Below are positions 34,092 to 44,944 of a stretch of 64,000 nucleotides of DNA, one piece after another; positions within the stretch are counted from its first letter, which is position 1, and the number at the start of each line of letters is the position of its first letter. The position numbers were made by a program, and so were the translations under genes. Under the pieces are notes generated by a model that did no database searches, was not told the DNA's origin, and saw nothing but the letters and a program-made list of their open reading frames with translations. Source of the DNA: Ananas comosus (lineage: Eukaryota > Streptophyta > Magnoliopsida > Poales > Bromeliaceae); contig NC_033630.1 of NCBI RefSeq assembly GCF_001540865.1, positions 9,125,212-9,189,211 on the forward strand, read 5' to 3'.

Positions 34092-34307
34092 AGAACTTGA
34101 AAACATGATTCTAAAATCTATAATTAAGTATGAATCACCATAAACAAGATTTAAAGCTTATCTAAGTATCGTGATTCATGTTTTGCATATTTTGCGTCCT
34201 TTCTGATTCTTCTAAGTCTTGGATTCTTCAATCTTCAATACTCCGCTCCAGACTTCTTCAAGACTCCGACTCGACCCACGATACTTGCCAACACATAGGA
34301 CCTAACA
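34092..34307 (-). mobile_element. 5' LTR fragment of copia F
   Basis: Homologous to 28397-28605. On the minus strand it starts TGTTAGGTCCTATGTG at 34307, followed outward by the target duplication GCTAC. Only the first 216 bp of the LTR is present. Confidence 0.88.
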
Positions 34308-35894
34308 GCTACTAGCACTACCACTCGAGGGAACGATGACGGGGCCTCTCCCCGTGGTGTTTACACTCCGGAGTACACCGCTTGAGGATGAGCTACCTCC
34401 CTCAAGCCAAAGCTAGTGTGAGTACGATCCAATCCTCAATTTGAGGAAGTAATTGCCAAACCTGTCTCAATGCCACAATACCTCAATGCGAATGATAGGT
34501 TGCTACCATATCATGTATACCTCTATATCTGAGTCACAATAGTCCTGATGCCACAATGGTTAAACCTTATTTAGCCGCTCTCTTTTCCGATACCAATCAA
34601 GTCACTATACTCAATGTCACCATTGTTTACTATTGTCATAGTTTGTTCTCGCATTCACATACACATAGGGTTCTTTCATATATGGTTCATATGGTTCTTT
34701 ATCAATTCACATATTCTTTAAGCATCTAAATGCATTACAACCAAGAACACATATCACACTACCCTACATGCATGAATGCTAACGCCAATATGCTCAATGA
34801 AGGTAACATAGACATAGAGAGAAATCCGGTGTTTCCGGACTGCACCCCCCACCTGGGGGTATGCTAGGATGCCGCGGTCCTGTTTTCGTGATTTTTAGAC
34901 CTCTACACCACAAGCTGCGATAATCTGTACCAATTTAGCATGTTTCCTCAATATCTCCGCGTATGCTCGTCGTATCGCCGAATCGAGCGTACCAACGCGT
35001 TCGTTGACCTATCAATTAGGTTAGAATGAGATCAATCCTAAGTTTCAACCTCAAAATCCAAAAGCCCTAAGTATAGGTCCCTTAACAATGTCATCTTCCC
35101 CAATATTGGTCCTTAACATGAAGAAACATGGGAAAAATCACCATAAGAGCTCCTAGATGCAAATACTAGAAGCAAATACCAAAACCCTAACTCAAAATCA
35201 TGGAAACTCACCTTGGAGTCCAAGCTTTTCCTTCAAAAGCTCTTCACAAGCTAGCCTTCACCTTGGAGAGCTTCTTCTCCAAGCTTTGCTCCTCCAAATC
35301 CCCCCCTTGATCCAAGTTCTAGAGAGAGAGGGAGAGAGAAGAGAAGGTTTTAGAGAGAGAGGGAAAGGTCTTATGTTGGTGTGCGAGAGAAATGAGCCCT
35401 AACAGCCATCCCTCTTACCTATACACCCAACTCATGTCACAATTGCCCATAAGCTCCTCAACTTTCCATCTTTCACATCAGCCCAAACTGGGCAAAATTC
35501 GCATACGGGGACCGGTCTCTCCCCGCAGGGACCGTCCCCGAGAGTAGGTTTTCCAGGACTTAGCCACTGGGGAAAAATTTTCGCTTACGGGGACCGGTCT
35601 CTCCCCTCAGGGACCGGTACCCGAGAGCACCACTCTCAGGACTTAGCCAATTTTCCACCCTTTTTGGCTGGCTACGCGTATGGGGACCGGTCTATTCTTC
35701 AGGGACCGGTCCCCGAGAGTTCAAAATCTAGGACTTGGCCAGATTTTCCAATTTTACTCTCTTGGGTCCCATTTACCTACACCAAGGTTCCAATGCGCTT
35801 AGAACCCATTGTAACTTGCTCCAACTTGTCCGACTCCGCGTTCCGCTTGTTTCGACGGAACTCGGCACATTTCTTAGGAAAGTGATACGTTACA

Positions 35895-35907
35895 TTCCCC
35901 ACCCCTT
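35895..35907 (-). other. Polypurine tract of gypsy E
   Basis: The minus strand reads AAGGGGTGGGGAA directly before the LTR start TGTAACG. It is near-identical in form to the tract of gypsy B. Confidence 0.85.
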
Positions 35908-35942
35908 AAAAATAGTTTCGTAAGCGAAACTCAACACGTACC

Positions 35943-36111
35943 TTAGTTTATTTGCTCGAACAAGTGAGGATAGATCTCGCGCATCTTCTCCTCGAGTTCC
36001 CACGTGGATTTACGCCTCGAGTGATTACTCCATTGCACTTTTACATACGGAATAATCCAATTTCGTAGCTTCCGCTCCTCTCAAGCAAGAATGCTCACCG
36101 GAAACTCTTCA
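35943..36111 (-). pseudogene. Gypsy E integrase C-terminal tail
   Basis: Encodes EEFPVSILA, a TGA (Arg CGA in relatives), then RKLRNWIIPYVKVQWSN and STWELEEKMREIYPHLFE, ending TAA at 35943. This is the chromodomain-like tail of a Tekay element. It was separated from the rest of integrase by the solo LTR at 36112. Confidence 0.85.
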
Positions 36112-38757
36112 TGTCACGGCCCGAGCCCGCTACCAATTTGGTCCTGTTCGGGCGCATTGAATAGACGCTAGACGGACAGAACCTCCCCTGTCCGCCCAAG
36201 GCGAAACAACGCGATTGTGTACAACAAGTGCCCAGGAAAATAACTTGAATACATAGACAATCGAGCAATAATAGCGAGAGCACAACCAGTGCTAAACAAC
36301 CAAGAGCAGGCATCACAAGTAATAAACAAGTGAATAAAAGAGAGATACTAACTATTACAACCATTCAACTTTAATACATTTGATTAACTTTACATTTTTC
36401 CAAAACATAAACATAAAGTTTACAATTCTCCAACTCATCTCACCCTATACATCATCTACTCTCAAGTACATAGGGTAGCTCTAATACAAAAGGAAAGTAA
36501 GCTATCAACACTAGGGCGCTAAGCCCTATCCACGATCCTCGCCGGGGGTACTCGAGCTCGGCCCTGCAACAAAGTGGGGTGAGAACTATGAATAGTTACC
36601 AGTGGGTTCGGCTGTCGACTCCGCCAATCTCCCCACTAGGTCTAAGCAGGCATAGATAGATAGATAAATAATTTGAAAGCGATAATAATAAGAAAAGTAC
36701 AAGTACTCTACTATGCCTTAATCCAATATAATGAATGCATGCACTACATAGTAAAGGCTAACTACCATGCTACTATGTCCAACAACGATGCTATTCATTA
36801 AATCACCCAATCACTCGGCTAGCCCGTGGGCTCGCCTTCAATCTCACGTCTCAATCCCACGACCCCCTTATAGGTGCCATATCTACTCGGTCACACTGGT
36901 GAGGATCCGCTCACTCACCCGACTCACAATCTACTCTCTACGGGGAGGATCCGCTCACTCGTCCGACTCACAACATAACCGTAGGTACCACTACTCAATC
37001 TCAATCTCACAGGTGAGGATCCGCTCACTCACCCGACTCACAATTTACTCTCTACAGGGAGGATCCGATCACTCGCCTGAGTCACGATATAATCATAGGT
37101 GAGGAACCGCTCACTCAACGTGAGAATCTACTCACTCACCCGAATCTCAACATAACCGTAGGTGAGGAACCGCTCACTCAAGGTGAGAATCTACTCACTC
37201 ACCCAACTCATAACATAATCACAGGTGAGGAACCGCTCACTCAAGGTGAGAATCTACTCACTCACCCGAAATCGTCTGCGGGGCCCAAAAAGGCTCACCC
37301 CTCGGGACCCAAAAAGGCTATCCCGATCATGTGACAACTCCGGAGTGCACTGCTTGTGTGGAGCGACCACCCCAAGCTCTGAACAGACACGTGAATATGA
37401 TCAAATCCTCGTTACTGAGGATACCCTGCCACTATAGCCAACATCACTTGGGAACTAGTTCATCCCTAAGTTCAACATTCAACAAGTATTTCTATCTATA
37501 CTCTAGTTCATCATGCCACTCTTGATAGTTTCATACTATTTAGATGCCACTCGTTCATCGACTCTTGCCCAATTAACACAAGTTCACATTGTCATTTACA
37601 CTAGGGTTTCTATGTCACAATTCACCTTTACACATGCATTCTAACACTAGTGTCAAGCTCACCCGCTACACTATCAAAGACATGCAAGTAAGGAATTGCG
37701 CCCATTTATACCCTATCATGCATCCTATCAATATGCAATAGATCAACAATAATACTTAGATATAGGGAGCAGTTCAACTGCTTCGGGATGGTCACCACCC
37801 ACCTGTTGGCGATGCTACGCAGTAGGAAATCCAATCTCACGATCACTCGTCGCCGCTTCAACCTCTTGTGCGGAAACAAAGCCGAAACGCTCTCCGCCGC
37901 GATATCTCCGCACCAACTCGACGAATAGTCGAACCGTCGCCGCCAACGCGTTTAAACACCTATCAATTAGGTTTACAACCATCCAAATGAGATCAAAACC
38001 TTATATTTCCCAAAACCCCATTTTGGAGCCCTAGGTTTCAACAACGCAAAAATTCGCGATTCTAGCTTGAGATTCAAGCATGGAACATCTACTAGGGACT
38101 CTAGAGTTCCAACTAAACCAATCATAGAGTATAAAACCTAAACCCTAGAAAGATGCCATAAAAGGGTTTTGGAGCTTACCTCCAAAGCTTTCTCCAAACT
38201 CGAAGAAGAAGGAGAAGATGATGCCTAGCCTTCTCCTTGCTTCAATCCCCACCAACTCCTCCTTTCCCACCTCTTAGAGAGAGAAAAAGAGAGTTCTAGA
38301 GAGAGAGAAAGGAATTAGGTTTTGGCAAATGAGAGAATAAGAGAGAGGAGTAGCCCCCAAGCAACTCTTATCATGCACAATTGCTGAAAAACCCCTCAAC
38401 TCTCCACACATCATACAGCCCATTTTTGGGCATTTTCGTGGTACGGGGTCTAGACCCTGAAGCTAGGGTCCGGACCCCGAGAGCTGACAAATTGTGCAAG
38501 TTGCAGATTTCAAAATTCTCCAGCCCAAGTAGGACCTTCGCGGGTACGGGGTTCGGACCCTGCCTCTAGGGTCCGGACCCCAAGAGCTTGCAAACTTGAG
38601 CAACTTGCAAATTTGCAAATCTCAACTCTCCAAGGTCCTCCCTAATGCGCTTTTCGCATTTTTATTGCATTCGGACTTTCCGAAGCATACCAAGTCGATG
38701 ATAAGTCGATTCCAAACAAAGTTCAACTCTCGGATTTCGAGAATTCACTTCCTTACA
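36112..38757 (-). mobile_element. Solo gypsy LTR inside gypsy E integrase
   Basis: TGTAAGGAAGTGAATTC at 38757 to CGGGCCGTGACA at 36112 on the minus strand, 2646 bp. Flanks are CTTCA (36107-36111) and CTTCG (38758-38762). The mismatch is a CpG-type change in the left copy, and removing the LTR restores the integrase frame. The palindromes are of a different class (GGGTCTAGACCC at 38446-38457, GGGTCCGGACCC at 38466-38477 and 38569-38580), again paired 20 bp apart. The stem-loop block lies near 36597-36645. Confidence 0.88.
36896..37268. repeat. Tandem repeat array within solo LTR
   Basis: Degenerate tandem units built from GTGAGGA(T/A)CCGCTCACTC and CTCACTCACCCGA. The right part has two full 63-bp units and a partial third. 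The left part has longer units of about 110 bp. The words GTGAGGATCCGCTCAC and GAGTGAGT are partly self-complementary. It is present only in this LTR of the window. Confidence 0.75.
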
Positions 38758-39593
38758 CTTCGTAAGTGACATCCTTGTGCAACTCCACCGGCTCATACTC
38801 CAACACATGTGAGGAGTTACGAAAATACTTGCGGAGATTCGATACGTGGAACACGTTATGCACTCCCGCAAGCTTCGGAGGTAATGCTAACTTGTACGCC
38901 ACCGGCCCAATCCGTTCTAAAATCTCGTATGGCCCTATGTATCGGGGACTAAGCTTCCCCCGAATGCCATACCGCTTTACTCCGCGCATTGGCCACACCT
39001 TGGGAAATACACGGTCGCCAACCGCAAATTCCAAATCCTTTCGACGCTTGTTCGCATAACTTCTTTGCCGCGATTGTGCCGTCAACAACCATTCACGGGC
39101 AAGACGAACCTTTTCTTCCGCCTCTCGTACCACATCCGGATCAAGGGCCACCCTTTCACCCACCTCGTTCCAATGGATAGAAGAGCGACACTTCCGTCCA
39201 TAAAGTGCCTCAAATGGCGTCATTGCTATACTTTCTTAATAACTATTATTATAAGCGAACTCCGCCATCGGCAAATACTCATGCCACCCTCCACTGTAAT
39301 CGAGTACACATGCTCGCAACATATCCTCGAGTATCTGAATTGTCCTCTATGACTGGCCATCACTTTGAGGATGAAACGCCGTGCTGAAATCTAGCCGCGT
39401 GCCTAGAGCATCCTGCAAGCTCTTCCAAAAATGAGAAGTGAACCGAGGGTCTCGGTCTGATACAATCGACACAGGAACCCCATGCAATCTCACTACCTCA
39501 TCCAAGTAGACTTGTGCTAACTTGTCTCCAGACCACGTGGTATGGATCGGCAAGAAATGAGCCGACTTCGTCAAATGGTCCACAACCACCCAA
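38758..39593 (-). pseudogene. Gypsy E integrase core and C-terminal domain
   Basis: Encodes [52 protein letters not shown] and GKLSPRYIGPYEILERIG. TAG follows SDGQS (Glu in relatives) and TAA follows NNSY (Gln). Homology ends at 39593, inside the first catalytic Asp region, where unrelated sequence begins. Upstream pol of this element is not in the window. Confidence 0.88.
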
Positions 39594-40530
39594 CATGAAA
39601 CGGTACTACTCAGATTGCATTACAATCTTAACGAGTGCACCTACGACTCAAGGCCATTTGACAAGGTCAATGAGCCTCTACAACGGTCCAAACATCCGAT
39701 CGTGGTTCAATTTAGATCACGATGGTCGACATACAGTCGAAATGTCCCAACCGGTCCCACCACAACTGAGGGCGCTTCTCCACGAAGAGAAACACTAGAT
39801 ACAAAAACCTCCCCGCCAAACGATCTCACGATTTGAGACTCAATCGGGAGATACAACGACAACTCAAAAGACATCCTTCATTCCGAGGATTCTCGATCAT
39901 CACAAGCTAACGGCCAAATAGGCCCCAAATTCACTCTGACACTTTCCAATTTTAGGTAAGGAGGTAATCGTCACCCTCAGCGGACTAAATTCTCAATAGG
40001 CACTATTTCATGCTCAAACTCCCAAGGCGAGTCAAGTCAGCTCGCAAGACTAAAGATACAAGGTACCCCACAGAACTCCACACCAAGTAAAGCCAATCCA
40101 TTTGTTGGCGCACAAAACCTTTTTACAAGGCAGGATGTTCAAAACGACACACCCGATCAACCGATCATCCCACATGCATCGAAAAGGATCAATGCTAGCA
40201 ACTCCTCGGGTTGGGTCACTACACACTCGGTGTATCCTCGATCTCACGATCCAACACGTGGCATACGCTCCCAGGTCTAAGCTCGGACTACCGTCCTGAC
40301 CAAAACTCTGCCCTACTCGTAGGTATCGGGCCGCTGTCACTCACAGTTGTCTGCGCTTGTCCAAAGAGCCCAGGCTCCACAAGTGGTCCAGGCACGGGTC
40401 GTCCCCAAGCACTATCCGGCGAACAGCCGATCAAGGGATGAAACTAATGCAATCATCGTGAGATCCATAAAGCATAGCAAAACATGCTACCCACAAACCC
40501 GCAAATCAACCGCCTAGCTCGAGAGGGGCT
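39594..40530. other. Unclassified stretch between gypsy E and G
   Basis: No domain, LTR end, tandem repeat or tRNA-like feature is recognisable on either strand, and all frames are broken by many stops. It follows gypsy G protease in element order, so it could be a heavily decayed protease/RT linker, but I cannot show that. Confidence 0.4.
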
Positions 40531-42110
40531 AATAGTCATTGCAAACAGCGAACTAACGGAATGCCATGCAACTCAGCAAATAGCCAATCAAAGGATGGAT
40601 GCGATGCACCAGTATCAAACAATGCACAACTCGAATGCCACAAAACAACTGATACCTGTAGCCATAAACTCGGCTGCTGTCGCCTTCGTGGTCTGGGCCG
40701 CAAACATGCGCCCGCTCGGGGCCTGTCGTGATCCCTCCGTCTGTCTCAGGACAGGTGGCCGCCCGGCCTGGTAATGAGCAGAAAGTATCCCCTGGCTTGT
40801 ACCCGGTAAAGCTGGTGCCGATGCTGAAGATGGCGCTGGTACTGAACCCCTCGGGCAGTCCGCCTGGAAGTGACCCTCCTGGCCACACAAGTAGAACCTG
40901 CCCCGACTCTGCGAGCACTGCCGTGGGTAATGACGACCATCGCAGATCATGCAGCTCGGAGCCTGGCGACGCTCAGATCCTCCATGCAGTGCAGACGAGT
41001 CACGTCCTTGTGACTCGCTCCGGCTCCTGGAATGTCTCGACGGTCTCCTGGAGTGCGTCTGACTTGCACCCTCAGCCGCGGGCCTTTAGCCCTTTCCTTT
41101 GCCCAGTCCTTCTCGACACTCCTGCAAATCCGCCGCGTCACTCTCGACGATGAGCGCGCTGTTTACCACGTCTCGGTAAGTCTGAAGGTTGGAGGATTGC
41201 ACCAACCGAAAGATCGACGGCCGAAGTCCTCGCTCGAAGATGCAGGCCTTGTCCTCATCGTCTTGCACAACAAAAGACACACAGTGCAAAAACCGAGAGA
41301 ACTCCCTCCCGTACTCGGCCACCTTCCGGTCCCCCCTGGCGCATACCGCGCAGATCCTGCTCCATCTTCCTCTTGACACTGTCGGGGAAGTAGTGCTCCA
41401 GCAGAAGCTCCTTGAACCTCTTCCACGAAATCGCCGCAAGCTCGGTGTTGGTATTATCCTGGGTACCCAACCATCAACTATAGGCCTCGCCATCCAAATG
41501 GTGAGTGGCAAGCCAAACTCTGTCTCTCTCCTCCACGAACGTGTCGCGGAAAAGTTTCTCCATATGCATCAACCACTTCTCTACGATACAGTGGTCAGCT
41601 TTCTCTCCATCGAAGATCCTGGGGCTATACCTCCTTAACTCGTTAAGGCGATCCATGAGCCATTCCCGCTCTGCTCCCTCAACCATCACGGGAAAAATAG
41701 CCCCTGCCAAAGGCACTTGAGCTGGTGGTGCCGCAATAACCTCCTCCTAAGGTGCTACCATAGGTGTCGTCCGCGAAGTGTCGAGCGCAGGGCGCAGGGG
41801 ATGACCCCCTGGGTGCAACCGCCTCCACTTGTGTGGGTAGTGTAGGGGCCTGAGCCTCCCTGGCAGTCGTCTGCTGCAGTAGAAGATCCTCCAGGAGCTT
41901 CATCCGTGCCTTCTGTCGGCGTGCCGCACCTGTCTGCTGCCGAGCTGTCGCCGCTTGCTGGGTCACCAAGTCAGTGAGGCCACAAGCTGACTTCTCAACT
42001 CACGGATCTCGCCAGATCCGGGGGTAGCGCATGTCTCCGCTTCCTCAAGAGTTGCCGTGTTGTCCGCTCCAACAGACTTGGAGCGTGCAGTCGGCAACGT
42101 CACTACAACA
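40531..42110 (-). pseudogene. Gypsy G gag and protease
   Basis: A gag different from those of B and D: LPTARSKSVGADNTATLEEA, QQAATARQQTGAARRQKAR, a core with RYSPRIFDGEKADHCIVEKW and HMEKLFRDTFVEERDRVWLA, LLLEHYFPDSVKRKMEQDLR, and EYGREFSRFLHCV. Zinc knuckles follow: CMICDGRHYPRQC, then a second in which the first Cys is Phe (RFYLCGQEGHFQADC). Protease shows ALFDTGASHP at about 40596-40626, then FAELHGIPLVRC in another frame. At least four frame changes and several stops. The likely start codon is now GTG (VVTLPTARS). Confidence 0.82.
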
Positions 42111-42440
42111 TCATAAAAGCGTAAGTTAATAAAACCCACGCTATCGCAACCCCGCTCAACTAACCAATACCCCAATCATGCGAAAGTAAGGAAGTGTCCA
42201 TTACTACTAACCCCCAATGTTACGTTGTCGGCCGCCAACGTAACCCTCCGCGAAGTTAGAAGCTATACCACTTCGGTTCAACTCTACATTTTAGAGTTAT
42301 CAAGGAAACCTAATCATGATACTTTCGCTTACAAGTCAAATAGACCTCATCTCTCACGAGTCTAATTCCTATAGTCGAACCGGCCTAAGATTTACTAGGT
42401 CCACTAAGACTCAACCCTAGGCTCTGATACCAAATTAATC
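42111..42440 (-). other. Leader and primer-binding site of gypsy G
   Basis: Untranslated leader. The minus strand reads TGGTATCAGAGC at 42432-42421, eight bases after the LTR end GTGACA, matching initiator-Met tRNA. Confidence 0.85.
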
Positions 42441-43160
42441 TGTCACGCCCCGGGACCCAGCGGAAGCCCGCCCGGTGCGTGCCTAGACCCGCCATACGTC
42501 TAAAACATATAAGTTGTCTACAATAAAACGATAAATAAAGCAATAGAAGAAGAACACCTAGGAGTATCAGAGCAAAGTACAACTAGATTCTACAACAAAA
42601 GAGTAGACAGGAGACTAAACTCTACCAAAATAAAACCATAGGATAGTACATCCGAAATTCACATACGAGTGCTAAGAGTAATACATTGGTGGTCTCTATA
42701 CATGGTACCAAAATCTCTCACTCTCTCTACAGCAAACAAGAAGAGAGTAAACCACCTAAGAGCAAAAGTAAGCGCCGCTATCTAGCTACGCAACCCCCTT
42801 GCCGCGATCCCGTGCCTCCACCGGTGCTGAAGGCTCTGAAAGAAGACCGTAAAACAGAGGGCGTGAGAACTATTAAATAATAGTTCCCAGTGGGCAATTA
42901 CTGACTTCAGTGAAATGCACCACTAGGCCCAAAAGCTGAAAGGGTAAGCACAAGTATGATATGAACCATAAACAACTAACATGAAAGCTTGCTATAACAT
43001 GATATCTCTACTTAGCATGAATTTGCATAAGTAATAAAGCTACTGTAACATGAATGTACAAGAGTATAACTAACATAATATCCACAAACTAAACAGTAAA
43101 ATGTCATTGTTTACTATTCTAGTCAATGTCCTCTCGATATGCTAAGTCACCAATGTTCAA
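42441..43160 (-). mobile_element. 5' LTR of gypsy G, truncated
   Basis: Ends GGGGCGTGACA at 42441 on the minus strand. It matches the solo LTRs at 22853 and 48189 over the block AATTGCCCACTGGGAACTA and its CCTAGTGG partner. About 720 bp is left. The match fades near 43160, and the outer half with the palindromes is missing. Sequence between 43160 and 43271 contains a doubled AAACGGTGGGTTTGC and is unassigned. Confidence 0.75.
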
Positions 43161-43740
43161 ACGGTGGGTTTGCGGTAAAAGTGTAAACAAACGGTGGGTT
43201 TGCATTTATGGTTTAAAAGGTGGTGCGCAAAAGAATTATTCAAAAAAAGTGTTTAGGGGAAATAGAGACCTCGGCTCTGTCTTCGGTAGTGTCAGCCGAA
43301 GGGGTACCTTCGGTTTGTCGAAATTGCCTTTTGGCAATTGATTTGCGCTGCTTTGAAGACAGCGGAGGTGTGGATTGTACAGTCTTAATCGATCTTTTAT
43401 CTGAAGCTAGGACCGATGAAGAATCTGGAATTGACTGCAAGATAGAAATGAATTATAAATGTATCTCGAAAATCTAAAAGCAAGGACAAGGAAGAAAAAA
43501 GAGGTGAAGTATTAGAAACCTCTTCTGGTTCTTCTTTTGGTATAAGGGGATCAATAGAGACAGGTGCTGCTGTATCTGAAAATAAAAGAATAAAAATTGA
43601 GTTTATAAAGGCTAAAAATGGAAGAAGGGTGAATATGAGCAAAGAGACGTACCAAGAGGAAGAATCGTTTGGTGAAATGCTTGTACAGTGAACCGATTAA
43701 AAATACGATCGGTAAAATGATCCCAAGTGACAGTAAAACG

Positions 43741-44944
43741 TGTTAAGGATTTTATAGGTTGGCGAATTTCGTAAAGTTGTTTGGAGTCTTGAAGAGTTGA
43801 TCGCAGAAGATTTCGAGAAAAGATTCAAATTAGAGGACAAAGACTTATTCAGAAAGATCGACACCTAAGGTATGTAGAAAAAATCATTTGTGGTGAAGTT
43901 ACGTGATTAAAATAAGTTCAGAAGGCTTAGATTGTTTTTAAACATATTTACTGAACTTTCTTGTGTTCTGGGACCGGTCTCTGAAATGGAGAGACCGGTT
44001 CCCCCAAGGTCCTCACTGCGTAATTCCTGATGCAACCGGTCCCCTGTGATGAGAGACCGGTTCCCGAACCTTGGTGGTTCTGTCACGCAGCGAGGGACCG
44101 GTCTCAAGTTTGAGAGACCGGTTCCCGAACGTGGGGTTTTTGGTCACGCAGGGAGGGACCGGTTCCTCACTTGAGAGACCGGTCTCTCACAGACCGGTCT
44201 CCTCGACAGGACCGGTCTCTGAGGACGACACAGGTTTTTGAAATCGACTTTTTGCAATCCTAGTCTACTTCTAAGTCTTCTAAACATATAAATAAGCTAT
44301 GTGGGTCATCTAAAATTAAGGCTTTGAATATTTTTACCAATTCTAAACCCTAGAAACTCGTTTTCTTCGATTCGATTTACATGATGAGTTTTTAGCAATC
44401 AACATCGGCTTGTTTCTTCGTTTTTACTCAATATTTCTTACAAGAATCAAGTAGATGATTGATTAAAGGTGAATCCTCATAGCTTATGGTTTTCAAAAGA
44501 TAAATCACCGCAAATCTTCAATTCTACAAGCTCCGGAAGGAGGTTCGGCGCGAGGATCTCGCGCGAAGCCGAGGATTCGGTGGACGCTTTGAGGAGTTGA
44601 GGCGTTGACGCTGCGAGGAGTTGCAGCAAGGTCGATTGGTGGATTCCTATCGATCGAGGACCGGCAAAGATCACCGTCAACAAGAAATCGGTAAATTGAG
44701 TCGCGTGTTTTTGGTCGAAATCACTTGTACTCAAGTTTTCTTAGTGGATTTTCTTTGCGTGATCGGTCCCGTGGATTTTTCACTCCGAATTGGAGTTTTC
44801 CCACGTTAAATTCTCGGTGTGCTATTTTAATTTCCGCTATTGTGTTTGTTTGCATCGAGATTGTTTGAGTTTGCTGGATTTACACCTATTCACCCCCCTC
44901 TAGGTGTTACTTACCTTTTAGATCCTCGGGATCCATAACTCACA
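43741..44944 (+). mobile_element. Solo copia LTR inside Tat fragment H
   Basis: TGTTAAGGATTTTATAGG at 43741 to ATAACTCACA at 44944, 1204 bp, flanked by the exact duplication AAACG (43736-43740 and 44945-44949). Removing it restores collinearity with copy K at 61753. Eight CCGG-centred sites at 43973-44216 form four pairs, mostly 20-21 bp apart. ACATATAAATAAGC lies at 44284-44297, 70 bp downstream. The copia hairpin block is at 44883-44906. It belongs to the copia C family. Confidence 0.93.

Larger units (their letters stand above)
27381..34307 (-). mobile_element. Copia F: SIRE-type element lacking pol
   Basis: Bounded by the exact target duplication GCTAC (27376-27380 and 34308-34312). Minus-strand order: 5' LTR fragment, N at 34091, gag, spacer, env-position ORF, polypurine tract, 3' LTR. 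Protease, integrase, RT and RNase H are absent: the gag C terminus near 32160 passes straight into spacer. It is therefore a non-autonomous derivative, provided the assembly is correct. The two LTR pieces (28397-28605 and 34092-34307) are clearly homologous with scattered differences. Confidence 0.88.
27099..35894 (-). mobile_element. 3' LTR of gypsy E, interrupted by copia F
   Basis: Two blocks, 27099-27380 and 34308-35894, rejoin to one gypsy LTR fragment. On the minus strand it starts TGTAACGTATCAC at 35894, next to a polypurine tract. The LTR 3' part beyond 27099 is cut by gypsy D. It carries palindrome pairs at 35511-35710 (centres 19-20 bp apart) and the CG-rich block at about 34964-35030. 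Part of the stem-loop block is at 27113-27163. It is close kin to the gypsy D LTR. Confidence 0.82.

Noticed and set aside
36896..37268. Centromeric satellite
   Set aside because: The units are degenerate, under 400 bp in total, and confined to one LTR with intact flanks.
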